This document shows, in pieces, positions 18,132 through 27,300 of a stretch of 64,000 bases of DNA (the stretch's first letter is position 1; the number at the start of each line of letters is the position of its first letter). The notes beneath the pieces are model-generated. The model did not search any database. It was not told the origin of the DNA and saw nothing but the letters and a program-made list of their open reading frames with translations. Origin of the DNA: Polaromonas sp. YR568 (GTDB lineage: Bacteria; Pseudomonadota; Gammaproteobacteria; Burkholderiales; Burkholderiaceae_C); assembly GCF_900116715.1 (NCBI RefSeq), contig NZ_FPBM01000005.1:124001-188000 (forward strand), read 5' to 3'. A program made the position numbers and the translations under genes.

Positions 18132-18617
18132 ATGGACATGGAAGCACGAGGCCACAGCGAACACCCCGAGGCATTGCGGCTCTGGCTGCGCATGCTCACC
18201 TGCACGCAGCTGGTGGAAAAGCAGGTGCGCACCCAGTTGCGCGAGCAGTTCGACACCACCCTGCCCCGGTTTGACCTGATGGCCCAGCTTGAGCGCAGCC
18301 CTGAGGGCCTGAAGATGAACGAGCTGTCGCGCCGCATGATGGTGACCGGCGGCAACGTCACCGGCATCACCGACCAGCTGGTCACCGAGGGGTTGGTGGA
18401 GCGCGTGGATGTAGAGGGCGACCGGCGCGCCTACCGCGTGCGCCTGACCACCCGCGGCCGCAAGCTCTTTGACGAGATGGCTGCCGAGCATGAAGCCTGG
18501 ATCGTGGCGGCCTTCGAAGGCCTCTCCGCGCGTGAAGTGGAGTCGCTGCACAAGCTGCTGGGCAAGGTCAAGCAACACCACAACGCCCTCGCTGACGCCA
18601 AACTGGAAACAACATGA
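18132..18617 (+). CDS. MarR-family transcriptional regulator
   Basis: The 161-residue protein has the MarR winged-helix pattern. It shows [47 protein letters not shown] (helix-turn-helix about residues 40-88), followed by the wing [20 protein letters not shown]. MarR proteins of CoA-dependent aromatic pathways often respond to the aryl-CoA intermediate. Here the gene is second in the operon and its stop overlaps the next start (ATGA), so it is probably an autoregulated repressor acting at the palindrome before 15761. AAGGAG precedes the ATG. Confidence 0.9.
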   Translation: MDMEARGHSEHPEALRLWLRMLTCTQLVEKQVRTQLREQFDTTLPRFDLMAQLERSPEGLKMNELSRRMMVTGGNVTGITDQLVTEGLVERVDVEGDRRAYRVRLTTRGRKLFDEMAAEHEAWIVAAFEGLSAREVESLHKLLGKVKQHHNALADAKLETT

Positions 18618-19468
18618 AGCACTACATCAAACTGGGTAATCCCATGCACGCGCAGTTCGATGCGCTGGCCCATCACCAGGCGGAACACTTTGCGTATTCG
18701 TTCGACGCAGGCGTGGCAACGCTGACGCTCAACCGCCCGGAGCGCAAGAACCCGCTGACTTTTGACTCCTACGCGGAACTGCGCGACCTGTTTCGCACGC
18801 TGAACAGCGCCACCGATGTGAAGACCGTGGTCATCACCGGCGCCGGCGGCAATTTCTGCTCGGGCGGCGATGTGCACGAGATCATCGGCCCGCTCACCAA
18901 GATGACCATGCCCGAGTTGCTGGAGTTCACCCGCATGACGGGCGACCTGGTCAAGGCCATGCGCCTGTGCCCGCAACCCATCATCGCGGCGATTGACGGA
19001 ATTTGCGCAGGGGCGGGCGCCATGATGGCGCTGGCGGCCGACATGCGGCTGGGCACCGCCCAGGCCAAAACCGCTTTTCTGTTCACGCGCGTGGGCCTGG
19101 CCGGTGCCGACATGGGCGCTTGCGCCCTGCTGCCGCGCCTGATCGGCCAGGGCCGTGCGTCGGAGCTGCTCTTCACCGGCCGCTCCATGAGCGCGCAGGA
19201 AGGCCTGCAATGGGGATTTTTCAACGCACTGCATGAGCCGCAGGATGTGCTGGCAGAGGCGCAGAAGCTGGCGCTAAGCCTCGCCGAGGGCCCGACCTTT
19301 GCGCACGGCATGACCAAAACCATGCTGCATCAGGAATGGGCCATGACGCTGGACCAGGCGATTGAGGCCGAAGCTCAGGCGCAGGCCATCTGCATGCAGA
19401 CGCAGGATTTCACCCGCGCCTACAAGGCGTTTTCGGCCAAGCAAAAGCCCGAGTTCCGCGGCGACTGA
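18614..19468 (+). CDS. Enoyl-CoA hydratase/isomerase family protein
   Basis: The 284-residue crotonase-fold protein shows [23 protein letters not shown], the first oxyanion-hole strand [19 protein letters not shown], and [21 protein letters not shown] for the second. It also has [22 protein letters not shown]. The usual catalytic glutamate pair of enoyl-CoA hydratase is not clearly complete: the second position reads AGADMGA. It may therefore be an isomerase, hydrolase or ring-processing crotonase. The start overlaps marR by four bases; a second in-frame ATG at 18644 would remove ten residues. A role in processing the reduced ring-CoA product is inferred from context. Confidence 0.87.
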   Translation: MKHYIKLGNPMHAQFDALAHHQAEHFAYSFDAGVATLTLNRPERKNPLTFDSYAELRDLFRTLNSATDVKTVVITGAGGNFCSGGDVHEIIGPLTKMTMPELLEFTRMTGDLVKAMRLCPQPIIAAIDGICAGAGAMMALAADMRLGTAQAKTAFLFTRVGLAGADMGACALLPRLIGQGRASELLFTGRSMSAQEGLQWGFFNALHEPQDVLAEAQKLALSLAEGPTFAHGMTKTMLHQEWAMTLDQAIEAEAQAQAICMQTQDFTRAYKAFSAKQKPEFRGD

Positions 19469-19510
19469 AGCGCACGCTCGACGAGTCAACCAGGCAAGGA
19501 TGTTTCACGC

Positions 19511-20692
19511 ATGAGATCGACCACCGCCCATCTGGCGCTGCCCTTTTTTGACGATGTCCACCGCGACCTGGGCCGCCGGCTGGCCGACTGGATGCGGCAG
19601 CAGCACATCGATGAAAGCGATGACCGCAAGGCCTGCAAGGAATGGGTCCAGCTGCTGGGCGCCAACCAGTGGCTGCGCTACTGCGTGCCGGCCGGCAAAG
19701 ACGGCGCACTGGGCGGCGCGCTGGAAAAGCTGGATTCGCGCGCGCTGGTGATCCTGCGGGAAACGCTGGCCTTTCATTCGCCCCTGGCCGACTTCGCCTT
19801 TGCGATGCAGGGCCTGGGCAGCGGCGCGATCACGCTGGCAGGAACACCCGCGCAGCAAGCGGCCTATCTGCCGCAGGTGGCCAGCGGCGCGAAGATTGCG
19901 GCCTTTGCCCTGAGTGAGCCGGATGCCGGATCCGACGCGGGCGCCATGGCAACCTCCGCCGTCAGCGCGGGCAATGGCTGGACGGTCAACGGCAGCAAGA
20001 CCTGGATCAGCAATGGCGGCATTGCGGATTTTTATGTCACCTTCACCAAGACGGACCCACAGGCCGGCACGCGCGGCATCACGGCTTTTATCGTGGACGC
20101 AGACAGCCAGGGCCTGGACACCAGCGAACACATCGCCGTGATGGCGCCGCATCCGCTGGCCACGCTGAAATTCACGCATTGCAAGCTGCCGCAGGATGCC
20201 CAGCTGGGCGCGCTGCACGGCGGCTTCAAGCTGGCGATGCAGACGCTGGATATTTTTCGCGCATCGGTGGCCGCTGCGGCGCTGGGCATGGCGCGCCGCG
20301 CGCTGGCCGAGGCGGTGCGCTTCTCCAAAGAACGCAAGATGTTCGGTCAGACGCTGGCGGACTTCCAGCTCACGCAGGCCAAGCTCGGCGAGATGGCGGC
20401 CCTGGTGGACGCGGCCGCCCTGCTGACCTACCGCGCCGCCTGGATGCGCGACGAGAGCGAACGGCTGGGCAGCGGCGCGCGCATTACCGCCGAAGCGGCC
20501 ATGGCCAAGATGACCGCCACCGAGAACGCCCAGAAGGTCATCGACATGGCGCTGCAAATGCACGGTGGCCTGGGCGTGAAAGTAGGCACCAAGGTGGAAA
20601 GCCTTTACCGCGACATCCGCTCCCTGCGCATTTACGAAGGCGCGACCGAAGTGCAGCAACTCATTATTGGAAAGGCCGTATTGCAATCATGA
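19511..20692 (+). CDS. Acyl-CoA dehydrogenase family protein
   Basis: The 393-residue flavoprotein has the acyl-CoA dehydrogenase layout. It shows FALSEPDAGSDAGAMATSA (FAD/substrate loop, about residues 133-152), GNGWTVNGSKTWISNGGIADFY, RKMFGQTLADFQLTQAKLGEM and a C-terminal LRIYEGATEVQQLIIGKAVL. The glutamate of YEGATEVQ is in the position used as catalytic base in many members. It lies between the enoyl-CoA hydratase-like and ligase genes and overlaps the ligase start by four bases (ATGA). It likely oxidises an alicyclic or acyclic CoA intermediate of this pathway and passes electrons to ETF, which is not encoded here. Confidence 0.9.
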   Translation: MRSTTAHLALPFFDDVHRDLGRRLADWMRQQHIDESDDRKACKEWVQLLGANQWLRYCVPAGKDGALGGALEKLDSRALVILRETLAFHSPLADFAFAMQGLGSGAITLAGTPAQQAAYLPQVASGAKIAAFALSEPDAGSDAGAMATSAVSAGNGWTVNGSKTWISNGGIADFYVTFTKTDPQAGTRGITAFIVDADSQGLDTSEHIAVMAPHPLATLKFTHCKLPQDAQLGALHGGFKLAMQTLDIFRASVAAAALGMARRALAEAVRFSKERKMFGQTLADFQLTQAKLGEMAALVDAAALLTYRAAWMRDESERLGSGARITAEAAMAKMTATENAQKVIDMALQMHGGLGVKVGTKVESLYRDIRSLRIYEGATEVQQLIIGKAVLQS

Positions 20693-22368
20693 GCACCTCC
20701 GTTTCCGATACTGTTTCCGGCCCGGCTGCCGTCTCCACGGAAGCGCCAGCCGCTGCGCCGTCCGCGCAAGCCGACCGGTTTGTGCACGAGCGCCTGCCTG
20801 CGCAGCAAGCATTACCGCGCATGGTCTACGCCATGCCCGAGCTGCGCATTCCGGCGCAAGCCAATCTGGTCCAGTCCCTGTTTGCCAAAGCCATCCGCGA
20901 AGGGCGCGCCGACAAGCCCATGCTGCGCTCGGACAAGATCACCCTGACTTATGCCGACGCATTGGAGCGGGTCAACCGCATCGCACAAGTGCTGGTTGAA
21001 GACTTCAAGCTGCAGCCGGGCAACCGCGTGCTGCTGCGCGGCGGCAACTCCATCGGCATGGCGCTGGCCTGGCTGGGTGTGGTGCAGGCCGGGCTGGTCG
21101 CCGTGGCCACCATGCCGCTTCTACGCGCCAAAGAGTTGGGCGAAGTGATTGAAAAAGCCCGGCCCGCACTTGCCCTGTGCGACGCCAGCCTGCTGGAAGA
21201 GCTGCAGACCGCCAAGGCGCAAAGCAGCACCCTGCAAGTCATCGTTCCCTTCAACCTGATGGACGAGCCCGGATCGCTCGCCGTGCTCTCGGCGCAAAAA
21301 GACGGGCAGTTCACGCCCTGCCCGGTAGCGGCGGATGACATCGCCTTGATGGCGTTTACGTCCGGCACCACTGGCAAGCCCAAAGCTGCGGTGCACACGC
21401 ATCGCGACGTGCTCGCTGCTTGCGAAGCCTGGCCGCGCCATGTGCTCAAGGCCAGGCCCGACGACATCGTAGTCGGCTCGCCGCCGCTGGCATTTACCTT
21501 CGGCCTGGGCGGCATGCTGATCTTTCCGATGTGGGCCGGTGCTTCCGTGTATTACCCGTCCATCGGCTATACGCCGGAGGCGATGGTCAAGCTCATCAAC
21601 CAGGTGGGCGCCACCGTGTGCTACACCGCGCCCACCTTCTACCGGCAGATGGCGGCTTTTGCCAAGCAGCACGGCGTGCCAAGCCTGCGGCTGTGCGTGA
21701 GCGCCGGCGAAAGCCTGCCTGACGCCACGCGGCAACTGTGGAAAGACGCCACCGGCATCGAGATGATTGACGGCATAGGCGCGACCGAGATGTTCCACAT
21801 CTTTATTTCCGCCGCAGGTGCCGACGTGCGTCGCGGCGCCATCGGGAAGGTAGTGCCAGGCTACACCGCCAAGGTCGTGAATGACGACGGCGAAGAGGTG
21901 CCCCGCGGCACGGTCGGAAAACTCGCCGTGGTAGGCCCCACCGGCTGCCGCTACCTGGATGACGCGCGCCAGGGCAACTATGTCAAAAGCGGCTGGAACT
22001 ACCCCGGCGACGCCTTCATGCAGGATGCCGACGGCTACTTCTTCTACCAGGCGCGTGCGGACGACATGATCATTACCGCCGGCTACAACGTGGCGGGCCC
22101 GGAGGTGGAAGATGCCCTTCTCAAGCACCCGGCGGTGGCCGAATGCGGCGTGGTGGGCCTGCCCGACGACGACCGCGGCATGATCGTCAAGGCCTTTGTG
22201 GTCCTCAAGCCCGGCGAGGCCGGCGGAGACGGCACAGTCAAAGTGCTGCAAGATCACGTCAAGGCCATGCTCGCGCCGTTCAAGTATCCGCGCCAGATCG
22301 AGTTCGTGGACAAACTGCCACGCACGGAGACCGGCAAACTGCAACGTTTCAAGCTGCGCCAGTCATGA
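20689..22368 (+). CDS. Aryl-CoA ligase, benzoate/2-aminobenzoate-CoA ligase type
   Basis: The 559-residue AMP-forming ligase has MAFTSGTTGKPKAAVHTHRD as A3 (about residues 220-239), the aromatic-ligase segment GSPPLAFTFGLGGMLIFPM, and IDGIGATEMFHIFISA as A5. It also has GWNYPGDAF, the hinge RADDMIITAGYNVAGPEVE and the C-terminal catalytic lysine region PRTETGKLQRFKL. GATEMFHIF is the A5 signature shared by benzoate- and 2-aminobenzoate-CoA ligases. A 45-residue Ala/Ser-rich N-terminal leader precedes the conserved core. It overlaps both neighbours by four bases. It presumably makes the substrate for the monooxygenase/reductase. Confidence 0.9.
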   Translation: MSTSVSDTVSGPAAVSTEAPAAAPSAQADRFVHERLPAQQALPRMVYAMPELRIPAQANLVQSLFAKAIREGRADKPMLRSDKITLTYADALERVNRIAQVLVEDFKLQPGNRVLLRGGNSIGMALAWLGVVQAGLVAVATMPLLRAKELGEVIEKARPALALCDASLLEELQTAKAQSSTLQVIVPFNLMDEPGSLAVLSAQKDGQFTPCPVAADDIALMAFTSGTTGKPKAAVHTHRDVLAACEAWPRHVLKARPDDIVVGSPPLAFTFGLGGMLIFPMWAGASVYYPSIGYTPEAMVKLINQVGATVCYTAPTFYRQMAAFAKQHGVPSLRLCVSAGESLPDATRQLWKDATGIEMIDGIGATEMFHIFISAAGADVRRGAIGKVVPGYTAKVVNDDGEEVPRGTVGKLAVVGPTGCRYLDDARQGNYVKSGWNYPGDAFMQDADGYFFYQARADDMIITAGYNVAGPEVEDALLKHPAVAECGVVGLPDDDRGMIVKAFVVLKPGEAGGDGTVKVLQDHVKAMLAPFKYPRQIEFVDKLPRTETGKLQRFKLRQS

Positions 22369-22808
22369 AGTTCACTATTCAAAAGCAGGTCCGTTTTCAT
22401 CATTGCGACCCGGCTGGCATTGTTTTTTATCCGCAGTTTTTCTACCTGCTGCATGAGGTGCAGGAAGACTTCCTGGCCCATATCGGTTTTCCGGAACACA
22501 TCCTGATTGCAGGCGGCACAGGCGTGCCGATTGTCGATTTGAAGACCGAGTTTCTCGGCATGTGCCGCAATGGCGACCCGCTCACGATGACGCTGGAGCT
22601 GACACGCATCGGCAACTCAAGCATGGGCATGCTGTATGAAATCCACGGTGCCGCACCCGCGCCGGGCAGCACCAGCACCATCAGGCTGAGAGCCCATGGC
22701 GTGGTGGTCTATTCACAAGTCCCCAACGGCAAACCGGTGCGCATCCCCGATGACATGCGCAGCGCCTTGATGCCTTATCTACAAACACCCCAGGAAACAC
22801 ATGTTTAA
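22365..22808 (+). CDS. 4-hydroxybenzoyl-CoA-type hot-dog thioesterase
   Basis: The 147-residue protein contains VRFHHCDPAGIVFYPQFFYL (residues 9-28), the active-site strand-helix of Asp-type 4-hydroxybenzoyl-CoA thioesterases; Asp15 matches the catalytic aspartate. It then has VDLKTEFLGMCRNGDPLTMTLEL. It would hydrolyse an aryl- or alicyclic-CoA, either as a CoA-recovery valve when intermediates pile up or as a pathway step. It overlaps the ligase by four bases and the Rid gene by eight. Confidence 0.9.
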   Translation: MKFTIQKQVRFHHCDPAGIVFYPQFFYLLHEVQEDFLAHIGFPEHILIAGGTGVPIVDLKTEFLGMCRNGDPLTMTLELTRIGNSSMGMLYEIHGAAPAPGSTSTIRLRAHGVVVYSQVPNGKPVRIPDDMRSALMPYLQTPQETHV

Positions 22809-23196
22809 AAAATTACAACCACCCGATTGGGCGGAGCCCAAGGGCTATGCCAACGGCATTCTGGCGCGCGGCGCGCTGCTGTTTGTGGGCGGCCAGATTG
22901 GCTGGAACGCCCAGCAGCAGTTTGAAAGCGATGACTTTGTTGCGCAGACCCGGCAAGCGCTGCTGAATATCGCCGACGTTCTCAAAGCCGGCGGCGCCGG
23001 ACCCGAGCACATGGTTCGGATGACCTGGTACGTGGTAGACCGCGTGGAATACATCGACAGCCTCAAGGCACTGGGTGGTGCCTACCGCGAAGTCATGGGG
23101 AAGAACTTCCCGGCCATGACCTGTGTCGAGGTGGCCGGCCTGGTGGAGGAGCGTGCGCGTGTGGAGATCGAGGTGACGGCTGTCCTGCCGGATTGA
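22801..23196 (+). CDS. Rid-family (YjgF/UK114) protein, atypical: Arg105-equivalent is Met
   Basis: This 131-residue single-domain protein of the RidA/YjgF/UK114 fold shows YANGILARGALLFVGGQIGW near the start, the central QTRQALLNIADVLKAGGAGPEHMVRMTWYV, and the C-terminal VEIEVTAVLP strand. In RidA the sequence before CVEV contains an arginine that grips the substrate carboxylate; here the segment reads NFPAMTCVEVAGL, so Met106 replaces it. Rid relatives include 2-aminomuconate deaminases of aromatic pathways. Its place as last gene of a 2-aminobenzoyl-CoA-type operon suggests hydrolysis of an enamine/imine CoA intermediate, but this is inference. Confidence 0.88.
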   Translation: MFKKLQPPDWAEPKGYANGILARGALLFVGGQIGWNAQQQFESDDFVAQTRQALLNIADVLKAGGAGPEHMVRMTWYVVDRVEYIDSLKALGGAYREVMGKNFPAMTCVEVAGLVEERARVEIEVTAVLPD

Positions 23197-23227
23197 AGCT
23201 CTCAATCTGAAAAGAACCGCCAACGCG

Positions 23228-23539
23228 CTATCGGTCAGACGCGCCGGATGGTGATGTACAGAAACTGCGCAACGCGGTTGCGACGGTTTCGCGTGCAATT
23301 TTTTGCTGTGTCACCTGGTGCTTCAGACGAGCAAGTTCAGCACTTTGCTCGTCACTTCGAACCGCATCGGCCATCGGCGTCGCAGAATCAGAAGCCAGTT
23401 CCTGAATCCAGCGACGCAGCACGCTTTCATGCACGCCCAGTTCCCGTGAGAAGCGCGCAATCGTGTTGCCAGGCTGCGTTGCCTGGCGCACCGCTTCCCG
23501 CTTGGTTTCCAACGTGAAGACTCTTCGTGTCTTTGCCAC
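23228..23539 (-). mobile_element. IS3-type transposase orfA remnant
   Basis: The 103-codon reading frame (GTG start) begins KTRRVFTLETKREAVRQAT and continues IARFSRELGVHESVLRRWIQEL, the helix-turn-helix of IS3-family OrfA. The C-terminal part (LARLKHQVTQQKIARET) should be a leucine zipper but drifts and ends early. No orfB with its DDE domain follows, and I find no terminal inverted repeats, so this is a decayed fragment. It abuts the degraded Bug gene, with which it shares strand and a one-base gap. Confidence 0.7.
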
Positions 23540-23540
23540 T

Positions 23541-23825
23541 TCAGCACTTCTTATTGAGGTTGATCACGGGAGCCGTGGCCATGGCAGGCACCGCGGCAGT
23601 GCTCGGTGAGTAGCCATCAAGCATTAACCGAACGACGATCACCGGCTGACCCAGCGCGTTACTGAGCGGCTCAGCAGTCACGCGGACGACGATGTCGGCC
23701 GCGCCGCCCGATGCGAACAGCAATTGCGGCCCGACTATCCTGTTGAAATACCCCTGGGCTTGCACTGGAGCCGCATGAGTTACCGGGGCGATAACGACAG
23801 CATCGCGCCAATGGGTGGTTTTCAC
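23541..23825 (-). pseudogene. Degraded Bug (TctC-like) receptor gene
   Basis: The 94-codon frame starts at a GTG with GAGGAAG upstream and has a damaged signal region ending PVQAQ. It then reads FASGGAADIVVRVTAEPLSN and ALGQPVIV, unmistakable Bug N-terminal motifs. After VIV the sequence jumps to LMLDGYSPS, which looks like the later APDGYTL motif. The NRPGAGG block is thus lost, and unrelated residues and a stop follow. About two thirds of a normal receptor is missing. The break lies next to an IS3 remnant, which may have caused the deletion. Confidence 0.65.
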
Positions 23826-23921
23826 TATTTCTTCCTCGTTGGATGAAGGGGAAGGCTTGGTACAACGCTTTGCTATTTTTCGCCCACATCACGAGGCGAC
23901 CCCTCATGCTAGGTCGCGAGG

Positions 23922-24020
23922 ATTTACGAATGATTTACCAATCGGGAATCCAGGTTTTCCATCCTCCATCCAGTCGGGCGAGGTCTTACGGAATAGTTAC
24001 GAGTTAACAATTGGGTTACG
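23922..24020. promoter_or_regulatory. 11-bp-phased TTAC direct repeats upstream of the BTAD regulator
   Basis: ATTTACGAATG and ATTTACCAATC are adjacent 11-base repeats (TTAC at 23924 and 23935). A second pair, CTTACGGAATA and GTTACGAGTTA, has TTAC at 23986 and 23997, again 11 apart; one more TTACG lies at 24016. OmpR/SARP-type winged helices bind direct repeats with this spacing, and the next gene encodes such a domain. The stretch 23826-24169 otherwise shows no convincing gene. Confidence 0.4.
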
Positions 24021-24169
24021 CCAAACCGACGGAATCAAACCGGCGGGCTAACGACAGCGCTGAAACGCTATGGTAAGTTCGTATTTACAACTCCAGCAAG
24101 CCACTACTTAGAGGCGCCCAGCGCATCTACCCGTATCGCACATAGTGAATTAATGTGACCGAGGTGCTC

Positions 24170-24325
24170 ATGACAGACATCTCGATGAACGGGAAGCTTT
24201 ATGAAGCGAAGCCAGCAAAGCGAGTAGTGATTGCGATGAACTGGCTTGTTGCCATGCAACTTGTCGCCAGCCGCATCGTGTTTGCCGAGCTTAACCAGAG
24301 AACTTTTTTCGATGCGATTTTCTGA
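24170..24325 (+). CDS. Possible small leader ORF (51 residues) overlapping the BTAD regulator start
   Basis: An ATG at 24170 with GAGG 6 bases upstream opens a 51-codon frame (MTDISMNGKLYEAKPAKRVV at the start, ending FFDAIF). Its stop at 24323-24325 overlaps the proposed ATG of the large regulator at 24312 by 14 bases. The regulator itself has no good ribosome-binding site, so translational coupling is possible. I recognise no family. It could equally be a chance frame. Confidence 0.3.
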   Translation: MTDISMNGKLYEAKPAKRVVIAMNWLVAMQLVASRIVFAELNQRTFFDAIF

Positions 24326-27300
24326 TTCCGCCGCTAATTACGCCAAGCTTTCGGTCCCGCGCTTGCATGGCGCACTTCCACGCCGCCATCTTTTCACGAG
24401 ACTGGACGCTTTACGCCACTCGCACGCTGCGACCTGGGTTGTCGGAATACCTGGAGCGGGCAAAACAACCTTGGCGGCAACTTACCTGGCCGATGTCAAG
24501 CTGCCGTCGATCTGGTACCAGATCGACAGCACGGATTCAGACCCGGCAGCTTTTTTTTATTTTCTTGCGCTGGCGCTGGGTAACTCCGGAGCAACACTTC
24601 CCTGGCTGGCGGCGGAGTTGGCGGAAGACCTGCCGCGGTTCGCCAGAATTTTTTTTCGTGACTTTTATAAACGACTCCCTGACAACACGGTTGTGGTATT
24701 TGACAATTGCCAGGATCTGGATTGGTCAACGCATGGCGAGTTGATGGAGATTGCGTTCAGCGAAATTCCGGAGGGCGTGAATGTCCTGGCGCTGAGTCGA
24801 GATCCACCGCCCGTGCGGCTTGCTCATCTTGAGTTGAGCGGGCGAATTGCAACCCTCTCACGTGAGGCACTTCGCATGAGCTCCGCGGAAGCCAGGGCGC
24901 TAGGGCAGCTTGGCCAGGCTTCGGCCGAAGCCAACGACGATATGGAGTGGCTCAATCAGGCCGACGGCTGGGCGGCGGGTATCGTGATGCTGCGCAGCCA
25001 TCTTGCCAAAACACCTGAACAGAAATCGATACCGCGCCTTGAGGGGCGTGAGGCAATTTGTCGCTATTTTGCCGGCGTCATTCTGGAGCGGATGCCAGAG
25101 CCCGCTCAGAAGCAGCTGCTGATGCTGTCCTGTCTTTCGAGCATCTCGGAGCCAGACGCGGTGCTATTGACTGGGAACGAGGACGCTGGCCGGTTGCTTA
25201 AACAGCTGTATCGCGATGGATTGTTTGTCGACTGTCGGGGCACCAAGACGCCGATTTATTATTTTCATTCGCTTTTTCAGGAGTTCCTCAAGGAAGAAGC
25301 TACCCGGCGGCTGGACGCCGGCACCCGGCTCGCACAATTGCGGCGTGCTGCCGTCATGATCGATGGGCAAGGTCGTACTGAAGAGGCCGCCCGCCTGTAC
25401 CGCGACGCACATGCATTTGATCTTCTAGCCAGCCTGTTGATTCGTGTGGCAAAGCCGATGAAGTCCAGCGGGCGGGGTCTTAGCTGGTGCGAGTGGCTAG
25501 GCTGGTTACCACCAGAGATGGTGGGGGCGTATCCCTGGTTGCGCTACTGGCACGGTGTTTTTCAGAATCCCGTTAACTCAGTGCTTGCAAAGGAAACCCT
25601 GCTTTCGGCGCACCGGGCATTTTGTGAACTGAGTGATGTTCGCGGGCAAGCGCTCACGATTGCGGCCATCGTCGACAACTATCTCGCCTACTATGGCTCG
25701 GGGGATTTTCAGAACCTCGATGAGTGGATAGTTGCCTTGCGCGAGGCGATGAGGCAGATAGATCCAGGTGAGCTCAGTACGGAAGAAGACCTGGTGATCA
25801 ACTCACGACTCGTCGCCGCCCTGTTTCATTCGTCGCCTGACAGCCTCGAACTTCAAAGCAGTGTCAAGCGGGTCATGGATTTGATGCCGCAAGTCACAGA
25901 TCATGCTGAACAACTGACCGCCGGCGGAGTTCTTCTGTTTTGCATGCACTGGATCGACGCCGATGTTGTCTCACGCATAGCCGGTATGGTCCGAAGTTAT
26001 GTCAAAGAATCAGCGATTAGTCCGACTACGAGAGTATGGTGCTGCATTCGGGCCGCGCGTTGGTACTTCGATCTGAACGGCGACTTGCAAAGCGCCCGGC
26101 AGTTGACGGACTTCGCCCTGAAACTGGCAATCGATTTTGCCCCTAGCCAGGTGATTTTTCATTTGCGGTACATGGACTGCCTGCTTTTACTGGCAGCCAA
26201 TGATTTGACAGCTGCCCAAACGGCCATGCAACAGCTCCGCGAAACTCTGCCAGGGGCGGCAAAGATTGACCTGCTTCGTTTTACCTGCCTTGAGCTTTCG
26301 TATTCTCTGCAGCGTGGAGACAATGACCAATGCATGCAGGCGATGAAGAACCTGCTTGAGCGCTCTACTGAATGCGCTACATCGCCGGCAGAACACTCGC
26401 GTCATGGGCGCACAGTTGCAAACTGCCATGCACAGATGGGGAATTTTGCGGCGGCATATGTTTGGCTTGAAAAAGCAATTGCCCATGCGCACGGCGCCGA
26501 CCAGGAGCTCGCGATTCAGAACCGTGCCTTTATTCAGGCCTATCAGCACATTACCGAAGGTGACGAAGCACAGGGAAGGGTCCTGCTAACCAGTGCATTC
26601 AAGAATCATCGGCAGCAGAAAAATCGTGGGTTCTTTGTTCGATTCCCCGTTCTGGCCGGCACGCTTGCCGCATTGGCGCTTGATGCCGGAATTGATGTCG
26701 CCTATGTCCGGGACATTATTCAGCGGCAAGGCCTTGCCGCGCCAAAGCGCTTCAGTGCCAATTGGCCGCGCCCTGTTGAAGTACGTATTTTTGGAAAAAT
26801 GGAGTTACTGTTCGATGGAACGGCGGCTCCATCGAAAGGGAAGTCTCAGCAACGGCTGCACAAGTTATTGAAGATGCTGCTGATCTCCGGCGAAGCCGGC
26901 AGGAGCCAAACCGCATTGATTGCAAACTTCTGGCCGGAGGCCGAAGGCGCAAGATCGGCCCTCAGCGTGGCAGTGCATCGCCTCAGGAAGCTTCTGAAGA
27001 CCGATGAAGCCATCCTGGTTTCAGGTGGAAGAGTTTGTGTGAACACAAAAATCATCTCGTCTGATCTCTTTGGGTTCGATGCATTGTGCCGGCAAGTCGA
27101 TGGCTTGCCTGCCAGCCCTTCCGAAAACAGTGTAGTGAAACTGGCCGGTGATTTGCTGGCGATCTATCGTGGCCCGCTTTGCGATGGAGATGAGGAGGCG
27201 TGGTTTCTCCCGGCGCGCGAGCGAACACAGCAGCGCTTTTTGGCATTGGCCACAGCCTTGGGAACCCAGCTGGAGCAGCTGGCCCAGTGGAACCAGGCGC

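Noticed and set aside
23228..23539. Complete IS3 element
   Set aside because: Only a partial orfA is seen; no orfB, no terminal inverted repeats and no target duplication could be found by eye.
23815..24051. 78-codon + strand frame in the gap before the BTAD regulator
   Set aside because: No ribosome-binding site, no recognisable family, and it runs across the candidate regulatory repeats.
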